A stretch of 64,000 nt of DNA. Source: Burkholderia contaminans (lineage in GTDB: Bacteria; Pseudomonadota; Gammaproteobacteria; Burkholderiales; Burkholderiaceae). Under the pieces are notes generated by a model. It had not been told where the DNA came from. It did no database searches and saw only the letters and a list, made by a program, of their open reading frames with translations. This document shows positions 57,404 through 64,000 of the stretch, piece after piece; position 1 is the stretch's first letter, and each line of letters starts with the position of its first letter. The translations under genes and the position numbers were made by a program. The stretch lies in NCBI RefSeq assembly GCF_029633825.1, contig NZ_CP090644.1:1-64000 (forward strand), in the 5' to 3' direction.

Positions 57404-57685
57404 ATGACAGCGATCGAAACTGCAGCAATTGAAGCGGCCCGCGCGTATGGCCTTCAGCTGCGCACCGTACCGGATTGGAACGACGAGGACGGGAGCGAGT
57501 GGGCTCGTGCGCGCAAGGCTGGCCGCGAGCAGCTCCTGACGGCCTTGGCCGCCCTGAGCGACGCAGATGCATTGCACGTCATTCTGGAGAACCCTGGCAT
57601 CGAGCCAGACGGCGAGACCCCGTTCGAGCTCATGAAAGTTTACGAGGTGCAGGCGTGGCGGGAGCGTCCCGACAGTTCCCGATGA
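57404..57685 (+). CDS. Small acidic backbone protein
   Basis: 93 residues, ATG after AAGGAGCGAAAC. Helical and acidic: AIEAARAYGLQLRTVPDWND, EWARARKAGREQLLTALAAL, ending AWRERPDSSR. No family is recognised. It follows the LPD29-like gene by 23 bases and is probably co-transcribed. Confidence 0.65.
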   Translation: MTAIETAAIEAARAYGLQLRTVPDWNDEDGSEWARARKAGREQLLTALAALSDADALHVILENPGIEPDGETPFELMKVYEVQAWRERPDSSR

Positions 57686-57796
57686 GCTGACGCCGATCGT
57701 CGCGCACATGGTGATGATGGATGGTGCGCGATCTCACATTTTGCGGGCAGCCAGCCGCCGTGGTTCGGCTGCCTCGAGCACGACCAGGACGACCCA

Positions 57797-58258
57797 ATGA
57801 ATCAACTTTTCCTGAAGATGCCCAATCTGCATCGCGTCATCGACCGTGCGCACGCCGATCTGATTGCGCGCGGCGCGGCGATCGCCGCTGAATGTGGTCT
57901 AGCGCCTTGCGGGCCAGCGGGCTGGTCCAACGGCCTGCGCGACGCCGATCGTATCGCTCTGGTCGTATACCAGCCGAGGCACGGCGGCGGAGAACGGTAT
58001 GGCGTGACACGATTCTTTGACGGCCAGTACGCGTCGGCCGACTGCGTGCTGCCCGAGCATGCCACGCGTGCCCTTTTGGCCGCTACGCGTGCAGAATTCG
58101 AGCGCATCTGTGCGGCCGACGCCACGCGACGTGCGGACATTCGGCTCGACGCGAGCGTTGAAGACCCGGATGGTGCATCGATCGAGCTGCTCGCGAGCGA
58201 CGTCGACGTGCAGCGTCGAGATGTGCGCCTCGAGGCGCAGCAACTGGCGCTGTTCTGA
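57797..58258 (+). CDS. Backbone protein of unknown function
   Basis: 153 residues: MNQLFLKMPNLHRVIDRAHA, ALVVYQPRHGGGERYGVTRF, HATRALLAATRAEFERICAA, ending RRDVRLEAQQLALF. No family is recognised. Two small hairpins (GTGCGCGATC pairing and GGCAGCC/GGCTGCC) lie in the 110-base gap before it. Confidence 0.65.
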   Translation: MNQLFLKMPNLHRVIDRAHADLIARGAAIAAECGLAPCGPAGWSNGLRDADRIALVVYQPRHGGGERYGVTRFFDGQYASADCVLPEHATRALLAATRAEFERICAADATRRADIRLDASVEDPDGASIELLASDVDVQRRDVRLEAQQLALF

Positions 58259-58718
58259 CGCTGCCGTACCTTAACCTGCTCGGCCGTCGTACGGGCAAGT
58301 TTGCGCGGCGGCCGCTCTCGCGGCCGCGCTGACGGAATCGCGATCGCGCCGCGCGATCGGAGATCGCCGCGGCGCTCATGACCGGGACGCAGCACCGTCG
58401 GTCCGCTACGTCCTGCAGGTCCATCCCCTTCCGTCGGCATTCCACAGCCGTCGACCTTTCAACCCGGAGCCCACGTTCGCCCGCCGTGTCCTGGCGGACG
58501 GACCGCTGCGCCGTGCGCGACGAATGTCGCACGGCGCCCCGCTCCTGCAAGGGGCTTTCGCGGCATATCCTCGCGCGCTTCGCGCACTCCGGTATTCCAC
58601 GGTCCCCTTGCCCGCCATTCCCCTGCGGGCGCTCGCCAGCTCCGGGTAGCACGGTTTGCGAGCCAGATCGTTCTGGCTGTGCTCCGGCTGCCCCTATCTC
58701 AACTCTATGGAGCTGACC
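58259..58718. other. Structured non-coding region before the methyltransferase gene
   Basis: No supported gene. Hairpins: GCGGCCGC-tctc-GCGGCCGC (58308-58327), GCGCCGTGCG pairing with CGCACGGCGC around GAAT (58508-58537), and AGCCAG-atcgtt-CTGGCT nested in AGCAC/GTGCT (58648-58683) just ahead of the methyltransferase. Confidence 0.6.
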
Positions 58719-59372
58719 GTGAGCTATTTGTACAACGGCGACTGCCTGGTCGCCATGCCCAAACTCGCCCCCGAATCCGTCGACTGTATCGTGACGGACC
58801 CGCCTTACCTCGTGAATTTCCGCGATCGGAGCGGTCGCTCGATCGCGAACGACGTGAACGGCGACTGGCTGGCGCCGGCGTTCGCCGAAATGTTCCGCGT
58901 CCTGAAACGCGATGCCGTGTGCATTTCGTTCTACGGCTGGAACAAGGTCGACCTGTTTTTCGACGCCTGGAAGGCCGCCGGCTTTCGCGTGGCCGGCCAC
59001 TTCGTCTTCACGAAATCCTACGCGTCCAAGGCCGGCCTGGTGAAGTACCAACACGAATCCGCCTACCTGCTCGCCAAGGGGCGGCCCGTGGCGCCGGCGG
59101 CGCCGATCGCCGACGTCATGCCGTTTCCGTACAGCGGCAATCGCCACCATCCGACCGAAAAGCCGGTCGCCGCGCTGCGCACACTCATTTCCGCTTTTAC
59201 GCAGCCCGGCGACGTCGTACTGGATCCGTTCGCCGGCTCCGGCTCGACGTGCGTTGCCGCCCGCGAGCTCGGGCGCCGGTATATCGGCATCGAACTGGAC
59301 GCGACCTACTTTGCGGCCGCCAAGGCGCGCCTGACGGCGCCCGTCGCCGGCGCCGCGTTGGCCGCCGCCTAA
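58719..59372 (+). CDS. Orphan beta-class DNA methyltransferase (N4-cytosine/N6-adenine)
   Basis: 217 residues from a GTG at 58719 with TGGAG six bases before; an ATG 12 bases upstream lacks a site. Motif IV DPPYLVNF is near the N-terminus and motif I DPFAGSGSTCVAARELGR near the C-terminus, the beta-class order, with HPTEKPVAALRTL between them. No restriction enzyme gene is adjacent. It may protect the element against host restriction or mark its replication. Confidence 0.9.
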   Translation: MSYLYNGDCLVAMPKLAPESVDCIVTDPPYLVNFRDRSGRSIANDVNGDWLAPAFAEMFRVLKRDAVCISFYGWNKVDLFFDAWKAAGFRVAGHFVFTKSYASKAGLVKYQHESAYLLAKGRPVAPAAPIADVMPFPYSGNRHHPTEKPVAALRTLISAFTQPGDVVLDPFAGSGSTCVAARELGRRYIGIELDATYFAAAKARLTAPVAGAALAAA

Positions 59373-59395
59373 GACCCGAACAGAGGACATTCATC

Positions 59396-59902
59396 ATGCA
59401 ACTGATCGTTTCAGCCTATTCCGGTCTCGAGCAGCTCGACCATCCCCGCACGAACGAAAACGGCGACCCTGTCGACGTGTTTTGCGTCCGCCTCGACGCC
59501 GCGGCGCGGTTCCCGCACCGCGCCAGCGACCTGGACATGGCGCGTATCTACCGCTACCGGAATTCGTTCGAGTTCAGCGCCGGCACCTACGTCATGCACG
59601 ACATCTTCCGCGAGCGCCTGGCCGAGCTCGCCGATTACCCGGCGATCTCGATCGGCGCCGCGCGGATCTGCCATACGAACGGCGCCATCGCGGCAAAGGA
59701 CGGCCCGTTCAAGGAACTGATCGATTTCTCGATCACGTCGGGAACGATCGGCACTCGGACTTCCGCAAAGCTGGCCGACGATTTCAGTCAGTTCCTTGGG
59801 GCAATCGACGCCGATTGCGATCACCTGTTCGCCGAACTGTACCGAAATTGGTATTTCGCCTTCTGCCTGGCCGAGAACTGCGGCGCTGTGCAGCTTTCTT
59901 GA
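59396..59902 (+). CDS. Backbone protein of unknown function
   Basis: 168 residues from the ATG at 59396 (AGAGGACA upstream). Reads MQLIVSAYSGLEQLDHPRTN, VDVFCVRLDAAARFPHRASD, ELIDFSITSGTIGTRTSAKL and ends with aromatic residues (ELYRNWYFAFCLAENCGAVQ). No family is recognised. Confidence 0.65.
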   Translation: MQLIVSAYSGLEQLDHPRTNENGDPVDVFCVRLDAAARFPHRASDLDMARIYRYRNSFEFSAGTYVMHDIFRERLAELADYPAISIGAARICHTNGAIAAKDGPFKELIDFSITSGTIGTRTSAKLADDFSQFLGAIDADCDHLFAELYRNWYFAFCLAENCGAVQLS

Positions 59903-59910
59903 CCACACGA

Positions 59911-59937
59911 GCGCCGGCCGCGCGCTGCGGCCGGCGC
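59911..59937. repeat. GC hairpin between backbone genes
   Basis: GCGCCGGCCGC-gcgct-GCGGCCGGCGC: a perfect 11-base stem immediately after the stop at 59902, with no T-run. Confidence 0.7.
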
Positions 59938-59951
59938 AACTGGAGAACAGC

Positions 59952-60119
59952 ATGCCCCGATATTTGATTGATGCAATTTTGGCCGCGATCGCTGCAAACG
60001 CCTTCGGTCCCGAGATCTCGGACGTATGGGATTCCGATACGGAAATCGAAGTCCTGCCGACGTCGTTGCGTTACGCGATGCTGGAAGCGTTCCAGGCCGG
60101 CCAGTGCGCGCGGCGATAA
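59952..60119 (+). CDS. Small backbone protein
   Basis: 55 residues, ATG after CTGGAGAACAGC: MPRYLIDAILAAIAANAFGP, DSDTEIEVLPTSLRYAMLEA, ending GQCARR. Acidic middle. No family is recognised. Confidence 0.55.
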   Translation: MPRYLIDAILAAIAANAFGPEISDVWDSDTEIEVLPTSLRYAMLEAFQAGQCARR

Positions 60120-60128
60120 ATCCACTCG

Positions 60129-60154
60129 CCGGCCCCGGCTTTGCCCGGGGCCGG
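60129..60154. terminator. Hairpin before the DUF6900-like gene
   Basis: CCGGCCCCGG-ctttgc-CCGGGGCCGG, a perfect ten-base stem, followed by CCTTTCC. It could be a terminator or a processing hairpin between the two small genes. Confidence 0.5.
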
Positions 60155-60171
60155 CCTTTCCAGAGAAACCC

Positions 60172-60360
60172 ATGAACAAAGGCGAATTCGAAATGTTGCT
60201 GTTTGCGATCGCGCGTATCCATCTGAACATCGACACGCTTGAAACGCGTTACAGCGACCGGCTGGATTTCCACGATTGTGCCGTCTGGTGTATCCGTGCC
60301 GCATTGACCGCGGCGTACGACGCTGGCGTTATTGACGGGCGCCGAAACGCTTCGAAGTGA
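60172..60360 (+). CDS. DUF6900-like small protein
   Basis: 62 residues from the ATG at 60172: GEFEMLLFAIARIHLNIDTL, ETRYSDRLDFHDCAVWCIR, then ALTAAYDAGVIDG. The LETR-xSD-LDFHD core fits DUF6900 as I recall it. Function unknown; common on mobile elements. Confidence 0.6.
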   Translation: MNKGEFEMLLFAIARIHLNIDTLETRYSDRLDFHDCAVWCIRAALTAAYDAGVIDGRRNASK

Positions 60361-60843
60361 CTCGCGGCGGCCGGCGCGCGCCTGGCGCCGGCGGTGTTCG
60401 CCGCTCGACCATGTTCCACCGCCGGCGTGGGCCCGCGGGCCCGGCCGGCGCCTGGAACGCGGAAAGCCGATTCCGTACCGCGAGATGTTCCACTGATCCG
60501 GGGCGGCCCACCCCGCCCGCATCGAGCGGCCGGCGCGGGCGGGGACTGCTCGCCCCAGCTGGCCGCGGTGGATCTTCACCGTTCCCAATATCCAGCCGGC
60601 GCGCGGCACCTTGCGCGCCCGGCTGCGCCAGCACGCAAGCCGCAGGCACCCGCGCGCCAGAGAAACGGGCTGTCCGCTCACGGGGCTCGGCCGCCACCGG
60701 CGTCCGGCCCCGGCGCTGGCCGCCCGTCAGCCACGCGGCGAGCCGCGCGGAGTTCGCGCTCGGGCCGCGCGTGCGGCTCCGCGCCGGCGATGTCCGGGTC
60801 TCGGCAGCCGTCCCCGCGTTCCAGCCTCTCCCGTCGGCGCATC
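60361..60843. other. GC-rich region with no supported gene
   Basis: Both strands have long open frames simply because the DNA is very GC-rich; none has a good start or a recognisable domain. The following element B begins at 60844. Confidence 0.45.
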
Positions 60844-61028
60844 AGCTGCCATCGGGCCGCCTCATCCCGACGCATAGTGCGGCCCGCCGTCACCGCAAGG
60901 GTTCGCGTTGCCGCGCGCGGCGCCCGGTCGCCGGGCCTGGCGGCCGCGGCGCTGCGGCCTTGCTCGCGCCCTTGCAGTGCCTGCGCGTCCGCACTCCCCA
61001 TGCGTCGAGGCGGCTCCGAATGGCAGCT
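60844..61028. repeat. Long palindromic leader element B, upstream of parB-like gene
   Basis: Left arm starts AGCTGCCATCGGGCCGCC, right arm ends GGCGGCTCCGAATGGCAGCT; inner pairings GACGCAT/ATGCGTC, TGCGG/CCGCA and GCAAGGG/CCCTTGC follow in order. A hairpin CGCCCGG/CCGGGC lies in the centre. It ends 29 bases before the ParB-like start. It is close in sequence to element C. Confidence 0.75.
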
Positions 61029-61057
61029 TTTTCCACCCCGACGTAAAGGAGGCTTTT

Positions 61058-63187
61058 ATGAACGCAGTGACCACCGAGATCCCGGCCCTCGCCCACGATG
61101 CGGGCGTTCCCCCCGCACCCCCCGAGGCTCACCGAACGGCAGACGAGCTGCGCGACATTCCGCTTAAACGGCTCGTCGCGTCCCCCTACAACGTGCGGCG
61201 CGTGCCGCCCACCGGCATCAAGGAACTCGCCCTCAATATCTGGAAAGTCGGTCTGCTCCAGAACCTGATCGTCCATCCAATGAAGGTCGGCGCGCGGAGG
61301 GCGCAGACGTTCGGCGCGGCCGCTGGCGAACGCCGCCGCCTCGCGCTCATCTACCTGTTCGAACACGACTACATCCCCGCCGACCACCCGGTGCGCTGCC
61401 GGGTCGTGCCGGTCGAGGACGCAGTGCTGCTGTCGGCAACCGAGAACGAAATGCGCGAGCCGATGCACCCGGCCGACGCATGCGACGCTTACCGGATTCT
61501 GGTCGAATCCGGTCGATCGATCGAGGAAATCGCGGACCTGTACGGCGTGCATCCGAAAACTGTGCAGCGCCGCCTCAAGCTCGCACGCGTCTCTCCGAAG
61601 CTGGTCGACCTGTTCCGCACCGGTGAAATCAAGCTCGATCAAATGCAGGCGCTCGCGCTGTCGGACAGTCACGACGAGCAAGAGGCCGCGTGGTTCGACG
61701 CCGAGCCGTACAACCGCGACGCGCACGCGATCCGCCGCCGCTTCGTGCGCGACGAACAGTCGTTCGTGAGCAACCGCGTCGCGAAATTCGTAGGCGTCGA
61801 GGCGTTCGAAGCGGCTGGCGGTGCCGTGCGACGCGACCTGTTCTCCGCAGCCGAGGATGCGTGGTATCGCGATCATGCGCTGATGCTGCGCCTCGCGACC
61901 GAGCAACTGGAAGCGCTCGGCGCGTCGGTGCTGGCCGAAGGCTGGGCGTGGGTGAAAGCCATGCCGGAACGCGACCATGCCACCCGGTCGCAGTTCCGCC
62001 CGGTGCTGCCGCGTCGAACGGAACCCACCGATGAGGTGGAGAAAGAACTGACAGCGATCGATCAGCGGCTGGCCGAACTCGCCCAATTTTGGGATGCCGA
62101 CGAGAGAGACGACGAAGTCGCCGAGCGCGTCGAGGCGGAAGAAGAAGCGTTGACCGTGCGTCGTGACGAAATCGAAGAGTCCCTGCTCGTCTACCATCCC
62201 GACGACATGGCGCAGGCTGGGGCGCTTCTCTCGCTCGATGCTGACGGCGAGCCCGTGATCGAGCGCGGACTCGTTACGCGTGAGCCGGTTGCAGCCGCGA
62301 CGACCGAAAGTGGCGAGAATGGTGACGACGATGACGACGACTCGTCAGATGGTCAGCCCGCGCGCGTCGCCGTGTCGGCTGTGAAGCCCGTGAAGGGGCC
62401 GCACTCCGAACGGCTGGCGCTGCGTCTGAACGCGCATCGCACGGCGGCCGTTGCCGCCGCCCTCGCGCAGCAGCCGCACGTCGCGCTCGCCGCGCTCGTG
62501 CACCGGCTGCTGGCGGGCGAGTACGGCCACAGTACCGAAGGCAGCGCGCTGGACGTGACGTTCCGCGACCACTCCCACACCCTGACGAAGCATGCGCCGG
62601 AACTGGACGACGACCTTGCGTTCACCATGCGCCGAGAGCAACGCCGGGTTTGGGGAGGCGTAATCCCCCACGACAGCGACGCGCTGCTGCGCTGGCTGAT
62701 CGAGCAGACCGACGAGCGCCTGCAGCTGATCCTCGCGCAGTACGTCGCGGCGAGCGTGGACAGCGTGCGCCCGGACGAGCGGCCGCACGCGATCAACGCG
62801 CTGATCCCGGCGCTCGGGCTGAATCTCGCGGATGCGTGGCAACCGACGAAGGCGGGATATTTCGACCATGTTTCGAAGGATCGGATCGTGGACGTCGTGA
62901 GCGCGGCCGTGTCGCCTTCCGATGCGATGCGCGTGGCGAAGCTCAAGAAGGGGGACGCGGCGACAGAGGCCGAACGGCTGATCGGGGGGCGCGGCTGGTT
63001 GCCTGAGCATTTCGCGAAGGCCGAAGTCGTGCGGGTGAAGCTGTGGGACGTTCCGGCGAAGGCGTCGGATGCCGAGGCGAGCGCTGAGGAAGCGGAGCCC
63101 GACGCCCGTGCTCTGGCCGTGTCGGCCGACGACGTGCGCGACGATGCCGCTGTAGCGGAAGGCAAAGGCATGCCGCCGCGAGATTGA
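61058..63187 (+). CDS. Large ParB/RepB/Spo0J-family protein
   Basis: 709 residues from the ATG at 61058, preceded by AAAGGAGGC; the frame is open upstream but that part is the palindrome. The N-terminal ParB nuclease-like domain has DIPLKRLVASPYNVRR, LQNLIVHP, AGERRRLAL and ENEMREPMHPADACDAY. The helix-turn-helix SIEEIADLYGVHPKTVQRRL follows. The long C-terminus has an acidic run (GENGDDDDDDSSDG, about 418-431). It is much longer than chromosomal ParB, typical of plasmid or integrative-element versions. No ParA is adjacent in the window. Confidence 0.85.
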   Translation: MNAVTTEIPALAHDAGVPPAPPEAHRTADELRDIPLKRLVASPYNVRRVPPTGIKELALNIWKVGLLQNLIVHPMKVGARRAQTFGAAAGERRRLALIYLFEHDYIPADHPVRCRVVPVEDAVLLSATENEMREPMHPADACDAYRILVESGRSIEEIADLYGVHPKTVQRRLKLARVSPKLVDLFRTGEIKLDQMQALALSDSHDEQEAAWFDAEPYNRDAHAIRRRFVRDEQSFVSNRVAKFVGVEAFEAAGGAVRRDLFSAAEDAWYRDHALMLRLATEQLEALGASVLAEGWAWVKAMPERDHATRSQFRPVLPRRTEPTDEVEKELTAIDQRLAELAQFWDADERDDEVAERVEAEEEALTVRRDEIEESLLVYHPDDMAQAGALLSLDADGEPVIERGLVTREPVAAATTESGENGDDDDDDSSDGQPARVAVSAVKPVKGPHSERLALRLNAHRTAAVAAALAQQPHVALAALVHRLLAGEYGHSTEGSALDVTFRDHSHTLTKHAPELDDDLAFTMRREQRRVWGGVIPHDSDALLRWLIEQTDERLQLILAQYVAASVDSVRPDERPHAINALIPALGLNLADAWQPTKAGYFDHVSKDRIVDVVSAAVSPSDAMRVAKLKKGDAATEAERLIGGRGWLPEHFAKAEVVRVKLWDVPAKASDAEASAEEAEPDARALAVSADDVRDDAAVAEGKGMPPRD

Positions 63188-63196
63188 CCGGATCGA

Positions 63197-63225
63197 CGCC
63201 AGCGGGTGCGTTACGCCCGCTGGCG
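63197..63225 (+). terminator. Hairpin after the parB-like gene
   Basis: CGCCAGCGGG and CCCGCTGGCG form a perfect ten-base stem with a nine-base loop, ten bases beyond the stop codon. No T-run follows. Confidence 0.55.
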
Positions 63226-63671
63226 CAGTGTGCCGGTCAGTGTCCTTCGGCGGGCCGTCCGCAGCATGATGATCTACTCCCGAAAGTTCTCACTTTTCGA
63301 TTCTCTGCCGCTCCCGTAAAGGATCACCTTTCCGATGCTGCGCATGCGCGCCCGTCGCTGTGGCGCATGCGCTGGCGGCACTTTCCTGACTCGCTGCTGG
63401 GGCGTCTCCCTCCGCTTCGCTCCGGGCCGGGCTTTCGCGCTGCGCGTCGAGCCCCGCTGCGCGTGTCTCGCCCCTGACGGGCTTCAATCCCTGACGTCTG
63501 CGCGCCGTGCCGGCGCTGCGCGCTTCGCTTGCTCGTGGAGTACGCGCCCGCTACGCGCGGGCGGACAGCAGGTCTAGCGGCCGGCTACGCCGGCCGAGGG
63601 GGCGCGGGGCCGGCTGCCCCGCGCCGTGTGCGCGATCCGGTCGGGGAAACCGCGTGGTTGCGCTCCATCCT
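63226..63671. other. GC-rich non-coding stretch with small hairpins
   Basis: No gene is supported. Hairpins include GGCCGGC-tac-GCCGGCC near 63581-63597 and GGCGCGGGG/CCCCGCGCC near 63600-63625. It contains CTCCGCTTCGCTCCGGG-type sequence like the centres of the palindromic elements. Confidence 0.45.
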
Positions 63672-63916
63672 TTTGCGCCGGGTTAAGCGCGTGGATCTGC
63701 CATTGGGAGCCGCCCCTTTTCGACGCATAGCGCGGGCGGGCACGGGCGCAAGGGTAAAGCCTGCGCTTCGCTCCGCCCACGTCCTCACCCGTTCGGTGCT
63801 CGGCTACGCCTGCGCTCCGCATGCGGCCTCCGGGCGCGCCCTTGCACCCGTGCCCGCCCGCGCTAAACCCGCGTCGAGGCGGCTCCCAATGGCAGATCCA
63901 CAACCCGACACAAAAG
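63672..63916. repeat. Long palindromic leader element C
   Basis: Arms of 24 bp are perfect: 63691-63714 (starting GTGGATCTGCCATTGGG) and 63878-63901. Pairing extends outward (TTTTGCGCCGGGTT against AACCCGACACAAAA) and inward (CGACGC, CGCGGGCGGGCACGGG, GCAAGGG). The centre has the CACCCGTTCGGTGCTCG core of element A. It ends ten bases before the next gene. Confidence 0.85.
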
Positions 63917-63925
63917 GACGAAATC

Positions 63926-64000
63926 GTGAGCACAACCACCCCCGACCGAATCACGCACACACGCGCGGGCGTTCCCCCCGCACCCCCCGAGGCTCACCGC
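63926..64000 (+). CDS. Second ParB-like gene, first 25 codons (runs off right edge)
   Basis: GTG at 63926 after AAAAGGACG encodes MSTTTPDRITHTRAGVPPAP, then PEAHR, to the window end. The last 35 bases of coding (63965-63999) are identical to 61100-61134 in the preceding ParB-like gene, which reads AGVPPAPPEAHR. It is probably a paralog with the same leader. Confidence 0.6.
   Translation, partial: MSTTTPDRITHTRAGVPPAPPEAHR

Noticed and set aside
60357..61167. Overlapping forward open frames of about 230-257 codons
   Set aside because: They run through the palindromic element and non-coding GC-rich DNA, with low-complexity Arg/Pro/Ala composition; not genes.

Overview
The window looks like the accessory DNA of a Burkholderia-type beta-proteobacterium (plasmid, chromid or genomic island). 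The signs are high GC with strong GC3 codon use in most genes, several DUF4148 small secreted proteins, Burkholderia-style general porins, an MXKDX-type secreted peptide, and HME-RND and two-component metal systems typical of the group. The species cannot be fixed from the sequence alone. The content is a heavy-metal and arsenic resistance region, heavily cut by insertion sequences, joined to an integrative-element or plasmid backbone at the right end.

Layout. 1-3.0 kb: minus-strand redox/stress locus (NrsF anti-sigma start, decayed ECF sigma factor tail, MXKDX-like peptide, Moco oxidoreductase, cytochrome b subunit, and a second sigma factor fused to an anti-sigma tail). 3.1-5.0 kb: an IS3-family transposase remnant split by an IS256-family element with an 8-bp target duplication. 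5.0-10.1 kb: Cd/Zn module with a CDF exporter, a MerR/CadR regulator broken by three frameshifts, the P-type ATPase CadA under a MerR-type promoter, a zinc-ribbon protein and a broken ZIP-like permease fused to an IS66 tail. 10.1-24 kb: czcCBA with a two-component system, then small secreted proteins, a porin, an intact ZIP-like permease and a decayed metY-like gene. 23.6-26.4 kb: a DUF3701-type tyrosine recombinase, direct repeats and a collapsed IS5-type transposase. 26.5-40.2 kb: copper region (porin, LysR regulator, Cu P-type ATPase, copSR, copABCD and four small secreted proteins). 40.4-45.3 kb: a secreted creatininase-family gene split by an IS4-family element (9-bp duplication) that is itself split by an IS66 element (8-bp duplication). 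45.4-53.7 kb: a CopG-like DUF411 protein, a broken recombinase fragment, and an arsenic operon (arsR-arsI-arsC-arsC-acr3-MFS-arsC-arsH, then arsN). 53.9-64 kb: a Tn3 transposase stub followed by backbone genes (DUF932, LPD29-like, several small unknowns, an orphan DNA methyltransferase, a DUF6900-like protein and a large ParB-like protein), with a second ParB-like start running off the right edge.

How it works together. CadA and the CDF protein would remove Cd/Zn from the cytoplasm, and CzcCBA from the periplasm across the envelope. The Cu ATPase exports Cu(I), and CopABCD handles periplasmic copper. The ars genes reduce arsenate, export arsenite and handle organoarsenicals. Near-identical box sequences of the TGAC-n(5)-TTGTCAT type precede czcC and a small lipoprotein gene, with weaker relatives before two DUF4148 genes, the Cu ATPase and copA. 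This suggests that related OmpR-type response regulators tie these loci together.

The most unusual structure lies in the backbone. Long imperfect palindromes of about 185-245 bp precede backbone genes, two of them directly upstream of ParB-like genes whose first codons carry an identical 35-bp stretch. Strong GC-rich hairpins lie between most genes there.
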